Positions 21,030-32,400 of a stretch of DNA of 64,000 nucleotides are shown in pieces. Under the pieces are notes generated by a model that saw only the letters and a list, made by a program, of their open reading frames with translations, had not been told where the DNA came from and searched no databases. This stretch comes from Symbiodinium natans (lineage: Eukaryota > Sar > Dinophyceae > Suessiales > Symbiodiniaceae). Location: the NCBI GenBank assembly GCA_905221605.1, contig CAJNDS010002413.1:1293909-1357908 (forward strand), written 5' to 3'. Both the position numbers and the translations under genes were made by a program. Numbering within the stretch: the first letter of the stretch is position 1; each line of letters opens with the position of its first letter.

Positions 21030-22750
21030 CCCTCAGGGCATTTTGTGGGGTTTAGGGTTTAGGGTTTAGGGTTTAGGGTTTAGGGTTTAGGGTTTAGGGT
21101 TTTTTAGGGCTTTTCGGGGGCTCAAGGTTTAGAGGGTGTCTCAGGAGAACTTGAGCACCCTCAGGCCCTAAACTTGCCCTAAACCCTATTTTGTAGGGAT
21201 ACTTGGGAGAGTTTTGGGTGCTATAACTCCTCAGAAACAGCTACAGTTACATGTTTTCTAGGGTGCCAAGTTCACTACAGATCCGTAAACCCTAATGCTC
21301 CTCGAAGCAACTGCTCCCAAAGGCAGCGGAAAGTCTTAGGAACCCTCACCATGTCTGACTATTGGTTTGAGAGGGTTTGAAAGTCCTTCGAACCAGGGGG
21401 GAGGGAGGCCCTAGCAAGCCCTTAGAGGTACAAGGTTTAGGGTTTGGCGAGTAGATGCCTTCACAAGCACAACAAACCCTAGTGCGCCTGTTTAGGGCTT
21501 ATAGCGTTGCGGGGGGCAGGGCTTGAGGGCATTTAGGGCCTAAGTCTTACATTGATAGTTCACAGGTAATCAGTCATAACTGAGATGTTTGTGTACTTGT
21601 GTCTGCCCATGAACCTTCGAGTAGGCTGGAGGGTGTGGGGTTTTCGGTTGGGTTTAAGGATTTCAAGAGCTACCCACCCTTTCGCAGCAATTTCGACGTC
21701 CCCGGAACATGCCAAGCAGGTTCCGTGCGTCTTCGAGTGCTGGTCCCCCCGACCCCTAAACCCTAAACCCTAAACCCTCAACCCAGAAGCTCAAACATCA
21801 GAGATGCCCCCCCAAAGTCCATAGAAATCGGCGAGGCATTCTTGGCCCCGCAATCCGAAGAGGCCCCCTGGACCCTGAACCCTCGAAGGGTAGTTGCATG
21901 TTCCCTTAACATGGTCCTTTACCTTCTTCAACTTCTGAAGTAAGGGCCTTTGGGTTTGACAGGGCATATAAGGGGTAGAGAATTTAAGGGCCCCCACGCA
22001 GGGACCATGTAACTGCTCTTGGAAACCCTAATCCCTATTAGGGTCTCAGGGCTTTAGGGTTTAGGGTTTAGGGTTAGGGTTTAGGATTTAGGGTTTAGGG
22101 TTTAGGGTTTGGGGTTTAGGGTTTGGGGTTTAGGGTTTAGGGTTTAGGGTTTGGGGTTTAGGGTTTAGGGTTTCGGGTCTAGGGCACCCTCGAACTTGAA
22201 GCCCTGTGGACCCCTTTTAAACGATTCCTTGGCGCCTAAGGGCACCTGTCCCCCCAGTGGTACTGGGTTTTGGGCGGTTTACAGTTTAGGGCATGGGGAT
22301 GTGGGGTTAAGGAAGTGTACGTGCTCTCTTTCTTGCGTAAACCCTAAACCCTAAGCCATCAACCCTCAAGTATTCCCAGTGGCAGGAGCACTTGGGATGA
22401 GAATTCTGGGTTGCCGAAATTAGGGTTTTGGGTTTGGGGTTTAGGCGGGGGATTCCAAAAATCAGGATTTTACAACTTTTGGGGTGTAGAAAGGCGCCCC
22501 AGTTTCTTTTGGAAGTACCCATCTATCGGCACGAAACTTAAACCCCTGCACCAAGCCCTGAACCCTAAGCCCCTAAACTCCTAAACCCGAGCCTTCGTTT
22601 TTCAGGCCCTGTCTAGGAGGCTTCGCCCTTAACTCACTTGATCAAAGATCTCCCCAAAAACCCTACTAAAGCCTAAAGAACCCTGAGCCTTAAACCCTGC
22701 AGCCCCGCAAAACCCTAAAATCCCTCAAAGACTAAAACCCTGAAGCCCCC
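21030..22750. other. Repeats, element fragments and weak islands
   Basis: 21050-21100 is a TTTAGGG array. 21195-21285 is the repeat shared with 16146-16235. 21560-21640 is a decayed family B end. 21670-21760 is an open island (SYPPFRSNFDVPGTCQAGSV). 21885-22020 is a family G element (AGGGTAGTTGCATG-TCCCTTAA to TAAGGGCC..GGGACCATGTAACTG). 22050-22185 are TTTAGGG arrays. The rest is degenerate. Confidence 0.4.
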
Positions 22751-22756
22751 AATCCC

Positions 22757-22848
22757 AATGCATCGGATACGCCAGTGTTACGCAATTTTGTTTAAGCGGT
22801 CGGCACACGATTCCCCAAGGGAATGCGCGGGTTGTTGTCGAATACAGT
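22757..22848 (+). CDS. Candidate exon (unknown protein)
   Basis: Open frame HRIRQCYAILFKRSAHDSPR, with about nine more codons to a TAG that overlaps the following telomere-like units. Not recognised. Confidence 0.35.
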
Positions 22849-23154
22849 AGGGTCTTTAGGGTCTTTAGGGTGTTAGGGTTTAGGGTTTAGGGTTTAGGGT
22901 GTTAGGGTTTAGGGTTTAGGACCAACTAGTAGGGCCCCAAGGTGTCAGAACTGGGGTCTGAGGGTGTTAGGGTTTTTTAGGGTTGTGGGGTTTCTGGGTT
23001 CTAGGGTTGTTCTAGAATAGACTAGGGTCCCAAGCTTCAACGAGAGAAGGCTTGTAGGGTTTTTGGGTTTTAGGGATCAGGGTTTAGGGTTTTACTAGGG
23101 AACCTCAGCCAAACCCTAAACCCTAGACCCTAAACCCTAAACCCTAAACCCTAT

Positions 23155-23268
23155 GTTCGAGCAACCCCCACATGTGCCTGCACGTCAAGACACGGTGGAG
23201 CTCTTCGTGCGCACGCGCAACACCGGCGTGCATTTCTGCAGCTCGAGGGGGGATGCCATACTGGGTAG
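23155..23268 (+). CDS. Candidate exon (unknown protein)
   Basis: A 114-bp island between CCCTAAA (upstream) and TTTAGGG (downstream). The open frame contains ARQDTVELFVRTRNTGVHF and CSSRGDAILG. Not recognised. Confidence 0.45.
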   Translation, partial: VRATPTCACTSRHGGALRAHAQHRRAFLQLEGGCHTG

Positions 23269-23394
23269 GGTTTAGGGTTTGGGGTTTAGGTTTTAGGGTT
23301 TAGGGTGTAGGGTTTAGGGTTTAGGGCCCTGAACCCTTCGCCCAGGTTTAAGAGGGATACGGGCTAGGGTTTAGAGTTTAGAGGATTCTCAGGC

Positions 23395-23900
23395 GGTTTG
23401 AAGCTCTAGGAGGTAGAGCCCGCCACCATCAGAAGGTAAACATCAACATCGGTACAGGCCGCAGGCACCCCAAACCCTAAACCCTAATGAAACCCTAAGC
23501 CCTAATCCCGTAAACCCCTAAACCCTAAACCTCTAAACCCCGAAACCCCTAAACCCCTAAACCCCTGGACCCCTAAACCCCTAAACCCCTAAAACTCTAA
23601 ACCCCTACACCTCTAAACCCCGAAACCCCTAAACCCCTAAACCCGCCGTTACGCTCAGGCCCAAGAGCTCAAAAGGATTCGCGCCAGACTTCGCGTCCAG
23701 CTGGCTCAACGCCCGAAGAATTTTATGGCCCTTAAGAGCCTCGCTGTGATTTAGGGTTTAGGGTTTAGGGTTTAGGGTTCAGGGTTTAGGATTTAGGGTT
23801 TAGGGCTTATGGTTTAGGACTTGGCTTTTATTGCAGCAGATGACAACTTCAAGCGTCCAGAAACAAGTCCCGCCAAAGCCAGCTACAGCCCCTCTCCCTA
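23395..23900 (+). other. Three candidate exon islands
   Basis: 23395-23470 reads ALGGRARHHQKVNINIGTGR. 23645-23753 reads AQAQELKRIRARLRVQLAQR, then about 15 codons to TAG; it is charged and probably helical. 23835-23900 follows TTATTGCAG and reads ADDNFKRPETSPAKASYSPS then TAA. The order and shared strand suit one gene, but phases were not proven. Confidence 0.4.
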
Positions 23901-24107
23901 AACCCTCAACCCTCAACCCTCAACCCTAAACCCTAAACCCTAAACCCTACACAAGCCTTTTGGCATGCAACCCAAAGCCCTCAGCCCTCACCCATGTGCC
24001 CTCAACCCTAAACGCCCTAAAGCCCCAAGAGCCCTGAAACCCTCAAAGGCGTTCCTACATCCCTAAACCCTAAACCCTAAACCCTAAACCCTAAACCCTA
24101 AACCCTA

Positions 24108-24207
24108 AACCTGCAACCCTGCTGGCACCCTGCCGGGGCGTCGGGACATGAGTTCCTAGAGGCCGCCAAACCTGCGAGGCCTCCACGTTTCCGAACCGCC
24201 TTCGGGT
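24108..24207 (+). CDS. Candidate exon (unknown protein)
   Basis: Between a CCCTAAA array (24062-24112) and a TTTAGGG array (24205-24257). The frame reads PCWHPAGASGHEFLEAAKPA and continues to the array. Confidence 0.35.
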
Positions 24208-24477
24208 TTAGGGTTTAGGGTTTAGGGCTTAGGGTTTAGGGTTTAGGGTTTAGGGTTGTCAGAAGGGCCCTTTAAACCCTACTTGTAGGGCTTATGAGGG
24301 CTTCTTCGGGCTTGCTAGGGCTTGTTAGGGTTTACTTGGGGTTTATTAGGGTTATTAAGTTTCTGCGTATTGGAGTCTTACGAGTTTGTTTAGGGGCTGA
24401 AGGTTCAGGTGCTGGGGTTTGTTTGGGTTTAGGCACAGAGGTTCCCTAAACCCTAAACCCGAAACCCTAGTCCTTAA

Positions 24478-24640
24478 GGGGTATAAGGAGGGACCCCTAG
24501 AAGGGACCCGTAATCTTATTTGTCTATGTAACCCCTGTATGTACCTCATATAGCACCAATGTACTAAAATTGCCCTATCACTAACCCCTACATTACCCCT
24601 CAGGCCCCTTATAAAGGTAATTCCTTTAGTCCCTTGAAAA
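24478..24640. mobile_element. Element family F, uninterrupted copy
   Basis: AGGAGGGACCCCTAGAAGG through AACCCCTACATTACCCC to CCTTTAGTCCCTTGA, about 160 bp, with loosely inverted ends. It is the reference for the array-interrupted copies at 17168-17425 and 43555-43800. Confidence 0.6.
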
Positions 24641-24720
24641 CCCTAAGCCCTAAAGTCTAGGTTCAGAGGCGCCAACCGCACCTGGGAGTTTTACGGTGCA
24701 GGGGGGTTGAAGGGTTTAGG

Positions 24721-25560
24721 ACACCCCTTAGGATAGCTACATGGTCCCTTAACCTAACCCAAGGGCCCCAGACGCCAGAACCCTTGAAAGGAGGTAAGGG
24801 GCCATAGGAAGGGCCCAAAAAACTACCCTTAGAGCACCCTCAACATCCTGAGTCCACATAGTTCAGGTCATATGGCGGGCTTAGGGTTTCCCAAAAGCCG
24901 AAAGTCTGGATACTTCAATGAGTTGTATGTGGGAGGGGTCTGCTTCATGGTCCCCCCCTCCTGCCTGCCCGCAATCTAGAAGAGGACGTTCAGGCTTCTA
25001 GGCATCGACCCCTAAAGCCCCTCTAAAGCTCTAAAGCACGAACCCCAAGCCCAAAAGACCTCATGCAAAATCCCAAGCCCTTGGCCCTAAAGCCCTCAGA
25101 AAGCTCGACAACCCTTGAGCCCCCACAACTTGCACCCTGGGGATCAGAATGTGCCCTTTATTCCAGTTTTGAGGTTTATAGGTCCCCTTCAAAAATCAGG
25201 GCCCTTCATACAAGACAGTTGTTTTTTTTTCTCCCGATGTTGCACCCTTGATCCGAGGACATTCCCGTAAGGCCGCTGAGCCCTCACACCCAAACCTCGC
25301 AACCCCATGATCCCCCAAAAGCCCCCAGAAACCCAAGAAAGCCCAAGAAAGCTCTAAGACCCCCGTATGCCCATGAGGCGAGGCCCTACGAACCCCCTAA
25401 ACCCAAAACCCTAAACCGCCTAACCCCAAACCCTAAACCCCAAACCCTAAAACCGCCTAACCCTGAACCCCAAACCCCAAACCCCAAACCCTAAACCCCA
25501 AACCCCAAACCCTAAACCCTAAACCCCAGACCCCAAACCCCAAACCCTAAACCCTAAACC
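24721..25560. other. Family G copy and array-poor unassigned DNA
   Basis: 24721-24840 is a family G copy (GGATAGCTACATGGTCCCTTAA to ACTACCCTTAGAG). 24840-25380 has almost no telomere-like units and no recognisable coding frame. 25395-25575 is a CCCCAAA/CCCTAAA array. Confidence 0.4.
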
Positions 25561-25562
25561 CT

Positions 25563-26570
25563 AAACCCTAAACGGGGCGAAGGGCTCTGCCAGGCCTCCC
25601 ATGTTCCTCTCCCGGCAGCTGCTGGGGCCGCCCAAAGCGCCCAGGCTGGGCTCCTAACCCTAAACCCTAAACCTTAAACCCTAAACCCTAAACCCTATAA
25701 ACCCGAAACCCTAAACCCTAAGCCCTAGCCCTAAACCCTAAACCGCCTAGCCCTAAACCCTAAACCCTAAACCGCCTAGCCCGAAACCCTAAACCCTAAA
25801 CCCTAAACCCTAAACCCTAAACCCTAAACCCTAGCCCTAAACCCTAAACCCTAAACCGCCTAGCCCTAAACCCTAAACCCTAAACCGCCTTGCCTGCCCT
25901 AAACCCCAAACCCTGGGGCTTGAGCCTTTAGTGGTTTTACGTCTGGGGTCTCAGGAGGGTCTAGGGAGCGGGGTTTGGGGTGCTTAGGGTTTAGGGTTTA
26001 GGGTTTAGGGTTTAGGGTTTAGGGTTTCGGGATATTTAGAGTGCTGAGAGGGAATTTAGGTTAGGGTGAGAGGTTTAATATGGTTTTGGGGCCCATGGGT
26101 TGAGAGGGTTCGAGGCTTTAGAGTGTGGGAAGGGTGCTTTAGGGTGTGGACTTAGTGGTTTAGAGGGTTCTGTTTGTTAGCCTTAGGGTTTAGGGTTTAG
26201 GGTTTAGGGTTTAGGGTTTAGGGTTTAGGATTTAGGGTTGGGGCTGAAAGGGTGCTCGGATTCAAAAAAAAGTCTCGGTTCGCACACTCAGGCATACTGC
26301 CCACTTAGGCGGATGTTTTCCGGGAATCAACATGCATCATCGCAGATGCATCTGAGCCGCAAAACGTGGCTCCACCCCTAAAACCTAAACCCTAAACCCT
26401 AAACCCTAAACCCTAAACCCTAAACCCTAAAGGAGGAGTTGTCATGGCTGAGGCACCCGTGCAGGGCCAGGTGCCTTCAACACTTTCCAGGAAAGCGACC
26501 GGAAGACCTTCAGAGACGACCTACTGCGACAGTTTCTCGACACGAAGAGAGCCATAACAAAACATGCCCT
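25563..26570 (+). other. Arrays with candidate exon islands
   Basis: 25566-25655: SARPPMFLSRQLLGPPKAPR then TAA. 25658-25915 is a CCCTAAA array with CCGCCTAG spacers recurring about five times. 26262-26380: QAYCPLRRMFSGNQHASSQM within an open frame. 26471-26570: after GGCCAG|GT, one frame reads FNTFQESDRKTFRDDLLRQF and then LDTKRAITKHA; this is amphipathic and protein-like. None recognised. Confidence 0.4.
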
Positions 26571-27028
26571 AAACCCTAAACCCTAAACCCTAAACCCTAA
26601 ACCCTAAACCCTAAACCCTAAAGCCCCAAGACCCCAAAGCGCTAAAGCTCAAAGCCTGAACCCCTAAACCCTAGTCCCCTAGACCACAAACCCCAGCAAC
26701 CAGGAAGAAACCTCGAACAAACCCTCAAACCCTGGGCGCCAAGAAGACTCTGCAAGCACCCAAACCTCAACGCCTAAATCCTTAATCCCTAACCCCCCAA
26801 AGGCCCCAAACCCCCCGAAAAACCCTGGCCCCAAAACCCTAAGCCCTAAACCCTAAACCCGAAACCCGAAACCCTAAACCCTAAACCCCCCCAAAAAAAC
26901 CCAAATCCCCCAAAAAAAGCCGCAGGAATGTGTTCTTCCCATGGTTCAACTTTGTCATGGCCAAGGCTAGCAGCTGCGCGGGGTCTTTAGGGTTTAGGGT
27001 TTAGGGTTTAGGGGCCCTGTACACCCTG
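26571..27028 (+). other. Array and a possible hydrophobic exon
   Basis: 26570-26620 is a CCCTAAA array, followed by degenerate C/A-rich repeats. 26930-26985 reads VFFPWFNFVMAKASSCAGS between CCCTAAA-like and TTTAGGG units. Not recognised. Confidence 0.3.
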
Positions 27029-27174
27029 TACTTGGAGGTTCATGGCACGTATAACCCAGCCATAAACTGTACTTATAACCCACTTGTAGGCTCCTTAAGT
27101 GCCCTAATCTGGTCATAATTCGGTTGTAAGTACAGCTGTAATTGGGTTATTAAGCACCATGAACCTCTAAGTAG
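27029..27174. mobile_element. Introner family B, full-length copy
   Basis: TACTTGGAGGTTCATGGCAC to TAAGCACCATGAACCTCTAAG: near-perfect terminal inverted repeats, AT-rich core. Confidence 0.8.
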
Positions 27175-27194
27175 GGTGTAGGGTTTGAGCCTTA

Positions 27195-27530
27195 AGCAAC
27201 CTTACAACAACGGCGCAAGGGCAGTCATAGGTAAGCAGGGGTAGTGGTCGTCTCAGACACATCGATCTCGCTCATGTGTGGTTTGAGCGAGAGTACAACC
27301 TTGCTTGGAGGTTCGTGGTACTTAATAACCCATTTATAACTGTACTTATAACCCGATGAGAACCACATTGGTGCACTTAAGGGGCTTAAAAGCGGGTTAT
27401 AAAGAGTACAGCTGTAAGTGGGTGAACCTCCAAGTATGCCCAGCTGACATGGGCACACAGGCTCGCGCTTGAACGAAGGCAGCAGTTCTTGCTTGGCTTG
27501 ATGGGATTTGTGGACAAAGGTAGAAGCCAG
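27195..27530 (+). CDS. Candidate exons around a family B introner (unknown protein)
   Basis: Left of the element one frame reads SGRLRHIDLAHVWFEREYN, ending at the element start (about 27302). Right of the element (from about 27437) it could continue AQLTWAHRLALERRQQFLLG and LMGFVDKGRSQHR then TGA. The family B copy at 27304-27436 would be the intron. RHxD...W..E faintly recalls the end of a copia-type RNase H domain, but this is too short to claim. Confidence 0.35.
27304..27436. mobile_element. Introner family B, full-length copy
   Basis: CTTGGAGGTTCGTGGTACTT at the left, GTGAACCTCCAAGTA at the right. This is the second copy within 300 bp; the two share the core but differ at several positions. 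Confidence 0.8.
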
Positions 27531-27943
27531 CATAGATGACGCAAGAGGTTTTAGGGTTCAGGGCTTAAAGCGTGAGGGTTTCGTAGTTTAAGGTTTAGGG
27601 TTTAGGGTTGTGCTGTTGAGGGTTTAGGGTTTAGATGCCCGAAAGCACCGTTTAGTGCTTAGGGCTTTGGCTCCGGGCTTTGCATGCCGAAGTTGGTTTG
27701 CCATGCCCTAATCCCTACACCCGAAACCCAGAACCCTAAACCCAAACGAAGCCCTAAACCCTAAACCCTAAACCCCAAACCCTAAACCCTGAACCCTAAA
27801 CCCTAAACCCTAAACCCTAACCCTCAAAATCCCCAGGACTCTGAACGCCGAACCCCCAACTTCCCGAAGCCCGACGCCAACAGCTGCAGGCTTCGTCCCC
27901 CCCAACCTACCCCCCATAAAACCTCAGCACCCCTATCCTACAA

Positions 27944-28094
27944 TTTGCTAAGGAACCCCCCCCCCCAAAAAAAAGTAGATACATATATATATATATATAT
28001 ATGTGTATATATCATCCCTATATCACTCTTAAACGCAAGAATACTTTTCTTTTTTTTTGTTTGGGGGGGGGGGGAGGGTTCTTAGGCAAATGGT
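27944..28094. mobile_element. Introner family D copy with (AT)n and homopolymer expansions
   Basis: Left end TTTGCTAAGGAACCCCCC, right end GGGTTCTTAGGCAAATGGTAG. The interior has been expanded by an AT/TG microsatellite (27982-28010), an A run and a T/G block. Confidence 0.55.
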
Positions 28095-28679
28095 AGTATA
28101 CCCGAATCTCTCGGTTGAGGGTTTAGGTCTCAGGGCTTGGGGGTCCTAAGCCCACCAAGATAGGCTCGGTAGGATACTAGGAACGCAATTAGAACCTAAG
28201 AGAAGCCTAAAACCCTAACCCCCCAACCCTAAACCTTGAGAGCCCCTTAAAGCATTAAAGAAGCCCGCCCTGATTCAACCCCAAAACCTAAAAAGACCCT
28301 TGTCAAAGCCAACCCTAAACCCCAAAAGCCCACCCCAAACCCTGAACCCCAAACCTTCAACCCTAAGCCATAAACCCTAAACCCGAAACCCTAAACCCTA
28401 CCTCCGCCAGTCCGGGAAGTACCTAGAGCCGAACCGCGCCGCATTTCGCGTCCCAGTGAGCCCCAGGGCTGGGCGTTTAGGGTTTAGGGTTCACGGTTTA
28501 CGGTTTAGGGTTTTCGGGTTTAGGGTTTATAGGGTTTAGGGGGGCGGGGGGGGGGGTTGGTTTTAGGTTTGGTTCAGCTGTTAAGGTTCTTATAGCCCTA
28601 ACCTTCCCTACACCTTATGGGGTTTTAGAGGGTTGCGGGTTTGGGGTAATAGAGTTTCAGGGTTTCAGAAACCTTCCTT

Positions 28680-29040
28680 GTTCCGTAAAGGTCTCAGCAA
28701 GTAACCAAACATCTGCCAAACCACAACCCCGCATACTGCTAATTACAAGGTAAGGCAACAGGACTACCTGCCCTGATGGCAAGAAGAAAGCCGTGTGTGA
28801 AGCGAGTCGATCCCGAGCCAGTGGTTGTTTTGCTGCCGCATTCTAGCAACCTCTGTTTCTACACCCGGAGCTTGTCTACATGACCCGTACCTCACAGCAC
28901 TGCCAGATCTCCGTCGATACGTCGAGACAGAAGATCATAAGCCCTAAGCCCTATAAACCCTAAACCGCAGACGTGCGTTCGCACTGGCATCGACAGGTTA
29001 TTTGCCTGGCACGGCCTCCGGAACAAAGGGGCTAAGTTAG
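28680..29040 (+). other. Candidate exon islands, unknown protein
   Basis: 28740-28950 has several partly open frames (for example QPLFLHPELVYMTRTSQHCQ from about 28847). 28972-29037, after CCGCAG, reads QTCVRTGIDRLFAWHGLRNK then GAK. Apart from one short CCCTAAA-like run near 28940 the stretch is array-free. Not recognised. Confidence 0.35.
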
Positions 29041-29278
29041 GCTTTAGAGGTTTTGGGGTTCTAGGGTTTTGGGGGAGGTTTTAGGTTCCCCCGTTTAGGG
29101 GCTCAGGGTTGGGAAGGTTTAGGGTGTGGTTTTGGGGGTGCGGGGCTTTTCTGTGCAGGGTGCTGGGGCTCGGGCTTTGGGATCACAGAACTTAGTTGTA
29201 GCACCACAAAGCCGTAAGCTCGAAGCTCTTAAGCATTCAACAAGGCTTGTGGGGGCCATTGGGCGCCATGTTGGGTAA

Positions 29279-29380
29279 CTTGGTAGCTGACTGAGCACAC
29301 TTTACACTTTTTGGGATACTATAATCCCCTATAGAACTAAAAGTGTACAACTTTTCGGGGCTTATGAACTCAGCAACTAA

Positions 29381-29381
<1 letters not shown>
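29279..29381. mobile_element. Introner family A copy
   Basis: TTGGTAGCTGACTGAGCACAC to GAACTCAGCAACTAAG. An (AT)n microsatellite of about 45 bp follows immediately (29388-29436). Confidence 0.75.
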
Positions 29382-29420
<39 letters not shown>

Positions 29421-29737
29421 TTATTTATAGATGTATATACGTATATCTGTATATAGGGTACCCCAAGGCCATTGCAACCCGCCGTCTTGATAGGGTTTAG
29501 GGTTGTGCACAGGGGGGGTTCTGTATGGGGACTGCTGGGTTCCCTAAGGCGTGACCCGAAACTTTGGTGCCTTGGCCTTTTCATTCCTAGGTTGCTGCGG
29601 AACTTCGGCAGCCCTAAACCCTAAACCCTAAACCCTCAACCCTAAACCCTAAACCCTAAATACCCTAAACCCTAAACCCTAAAACCTAAACCCTAAACCC
29701 TAAACCCTAACCCCTAAACCCTAAACCCTAAACCCTA

Positions 29738-30190
29738 AACCTACGTAGGAGTAAGAGAGGTACATATGACCAAGCCAGAGATCCGGAACTACCTCCGTGA
29801 GGCAGTGTCCTTTCGGGGGGCTTCGGGGCCGGGGGGAGGGCTCCCCGACCTCCTGAGGTTTAGGGTTTAGGGTTTAGGGTTTAGGGTTTAGGGTTTAGGG
29901 TTTAGGGTTTAGGGTTTAGGGTTTAGGGTTTACTGTTTAGGGTTTAGGGTTTACTGTTTAGGTTTTAGGGTTTAGGGGCCAAAGCCTGCAACCCTGAAAG
30001 CTCCTTGCTGCTGCTTGATCTGCCTAGACCACTCTTGAGCGCACATGTCCTTGGCTCTTTCTAGGCCATCAAAAACCTATGATTGGGTTTCGGGATCCTT
30101 GAACCCCTGCACCCTAAACCCTAACCCCAAACCCAAATCCCTGGGCCAGCTAAGCTTTTGAGGTCCATGCCAAGAAAGTGCTTTCTCTGC
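29738..30190 (+). CDS. Probable exons of ribosomal protein uL23 (mitochondrial type)
   Basis: At 29750-29802 the frame reads VREVHMTKPEIRNYLREAV. MTK-x-EI-x-YL is the conserved start of the uL23 core; I recall RNYL in the same place in mitochondrial uL23. A second island at about 30150-30190 reads AFEVHAKKVLSLP; if spliced just after LREA it would keep the spacing from MTK to the F-x-V strand seen in uL23. The join is not clean: keeping FEV needs an unusual boundary, while the GT/GT rule seen in other introns (CA|GTGTCC to GAG|GTCCAT) would drop it. A CCCTAAA array precedes the first exon and a TTTAGGG array (29860-29970) follows it. uL23 sits at the peptide exit of the large ribosomal subunit. 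Other exons were not found. Confidence 0.45.
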
Positions 30191-30191
30191 C

Positions 30192-30300
30192 CTCTATCAC
30201 GAAAATACGGGACCCTGAATATAGACCCCCCAAATAGTCTGATTCCTTTATAAGAAGGACCCCAAAAAGGTAACCTCAACTTCAAAAAACGCCATACAGA
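30192..30300. mobile_element. Element family J copy
   Basis: Same block order as 2235-2350: CTCTATCACGAAAATACGGG, AATATAGACCCC, AAATAGTCTGATTCC, AAGGACCCCAAAAAGGTAACC. It begins right after the second uL23-like island, so it may be the next intron. Confidence 0.45.
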
Positions 30301-31375
30301 CTTAGGGTGGAGGGTTTAGGGTTAGCATTTAGGGTTTAGGATTTAGCGTTTAGGGTTGAGAGGTTTAGAGGTTTTGGGTTTCGGGCTTGGAACCTTATTA
30401 TTATTATTATTGTTGTTGGAATCTTCCACCTGCGACGCTCAGCTTGTTAGGTTTCGGGTTGAGGGTTTTGGGGTTTTGGGTTTAGGGCTTAGGGTACCCT
30501 AAGGCCCTAAACCCTAGACCCTAGACCCGAAGCCCCAAAACCCCAAAACCCCAAGTCCCTGGGGCCGAAGGCCCTACGGACTAGGGCTTAGGGCTCAAAG
30601 CCCCTGAATCCTAAACTAGGGTTTAGCCAGATAAATCTTGAGCGACAAGCGGAACAACACAATGAGGAGCCACGCAAAACGCCTGTAAAGCCTTGCCCAT
30701 AGAGCCCTGAATGCCATACCCCTACTTCTAGCCCGATCGGCTCACCCTAAACCCTAACCCTAAACCCTAAACGCCTCTCTCGCCTGCCTGAGATCTACAA
30801 GGCCAAGGTGATCAAGGCCCTGCAGGGGGGTGCTCTGAGATTTAGGGTTTAGGGTTTAGGGTTTAGGGTTTAGGGTTTTGCTCGCTCTTGCAGGGTTTCC
30901 AGGTACCTGTCGAGTGGGCAGTCTGGAGAGGCCTTGGGTCTAGGACCGTTTCAGTGGGGAAGTTTCAAGCACGGCTTAGGGTTTAGGGGCTTAGGGTTTA
31001 GGGTTTAGGGTTCAGGGTTCAGGGTTTAGGGTTTAGGGTTTCCGAGTAGTAATTGGCCTTATTATGTGTTGTTTTGTGGTTTCCTTTGTTAAAAATTGAG
31101 TGGTAAGAAAAAAGGGTACCCTTATTCTGAAGGAGTTAGACTACCGGCTGCTTAAAATCCCCCAAAAAATATTCTTCCTTACAAGTGTAAATACGGGGGG
31201 ATTATTGTCTTTTTGGAGGGTCTGAAGCAATCAGTCGAAGAGGCTTCTCAGAAAAACCTGTTTAAACACCAAAAAGGGACTTCGACGTAAACACGAAGTA
31301 CCCAGGTGGAAGCGCGCTTCATTCCATTGCAAGATACCCTGCCTGGCCTCCTGACCCTTGATATAGCGGATTGAC
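30301..31375 (+). other. Candidate exon islands and decayed elements
   Basis: 30402-30418 is (ATT)n. 30614-30692: QINLERQAEQHNEEPRKTPV then KPCP and TAG. 30771-30840: RLSRLPEIYKAKVIKALQGG, between CCCTAAA and TTTAGGG arrays. 30885-30975: two open frames. 31045-31140 is a decayed family E copy and 31144-31232 a decayed family D copy. 31285-31375: DFDVNTKYPGGSALHSIARY then about eight codons to TGA. No family recognised. Confidence 0.35.
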
Positions 31376-31445
31376 CCTAAACCCAAGACCCCAAACCCCA
31401 AACCCTAAACCCTAAAGAGACTCTCAGCCTTATGAACCCCTGAGA

Positions 31446-31550
31446 CTGGGGATGTTCCCCCTTCTACTAACAGCCCTTTAGGGATTCGAGTACCCCCTTA
31501 CTCTAATCCCTATTAAGGGCTGTTAGGTATAGGGGACACATCCCAACCCT
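31446..31550. mobile_element. Introner family C, intact copy
   Basis: TGGGGATGTTCCCCC to GGGACACATCCCAA, with CTAACAGCCCTTTAGGGA and TTAAGGGCTGTTAG inside. Confidence 0.75.
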
Positions 31551-31779
31551 TGCTTTAGACCCTAAAACCCGAAACGCCCCAACCCTCCTATCCCTAGTCC
31601 CCTACAGCCGTCTCTTATTTCTGTCGGTTCTCATGTTGGGTGGTATTGAGGGCTCCGGCCGTTGGCCCAATCAGGTTCACAGGGTTTCGGGGAAACCCTA
31701 AACTAAGCCCTAAGGCCTCAAAAGGACAAGAAGCTCCGGTGTGCTATCTCTTGGTCCTAAGTGATCCCGCAAGCCACGT

Positions 31780-32032
31780 TTCTTGCTGGGGCCGAGATGA
31801 GGGACCTGGCAGAGAAGCTTGCGGCGACCGTGAGAAGTTGGCGGCCGCTCCGCGACGGAAGGCCAAAAGTGAGATGCCGAGCACGCTGCAAGAGATGGCA
31901 TGTGACCTTGTGCAGAACAGCCGGCCTTTGAGCCTGGATGACATGCCTCCGCGAATGCCATACACGACTGGCGAAGATCGCAGGCTCATGCACTGGCGTT
32001 TGCTCGAGATGCTATTGGAGGAGACTGCCTGA
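31780..32032 (+). CDS. Hypothetical protein C-terminal part
   Basis: A longer array-free coding-like stretch. The frame ending in TGA at 32030-32032 contains SEMPSTLQEMACDLVQNSRP and DRRLMHWRLLEMLLEETA. Upstream, another frame (MRDLAEKLAATVRSWRPLRD, from about 31797) looks more protein-like than the first, so a frameshift or a small intron near 31830-31860 is possible. No domain recognised. Confidence 0.45.
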
Positions 32033-32400
32033 GCTGCAGCCGGGCGTGGGATGTACTAGCCTACACCCTTTCAATCCCTCCACTGAACCCATAAGGTGTA
32101 GTTTGTTTATAGTCAGGGTCCCCTTTTTGGATCCCGTATATTAAATATGGACCCCAAAAGGGCCCCCCCCAATTTACAGGCTTATCCCTGAGGCCCCTGC
32201 AAGCCCCTACAAGCCCTACAAAAACCCTTAGACCCCTAAACCTCTTAAATCCATCAGAAACCCTCAAGCCCGAAAGCCCCTCAAACAAAGAAGAGACCAA
32301 CACCTGAAACCCAAAACCGTGAACCCTAAACCCTAAACCTTGTACTCTATACCCCCAAACCCTGCCGTAAACCCCAAACCCTGCCGGAAACCCTATTGAG

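Noticed and set aside
27195-27302. Copia-type RNase H end (RHIDLAHVWFERE)
   Set aside because: The likeness rests on a handful of residues in a 23-codon island; no integrase or reverse transcriptase motifs nearby.
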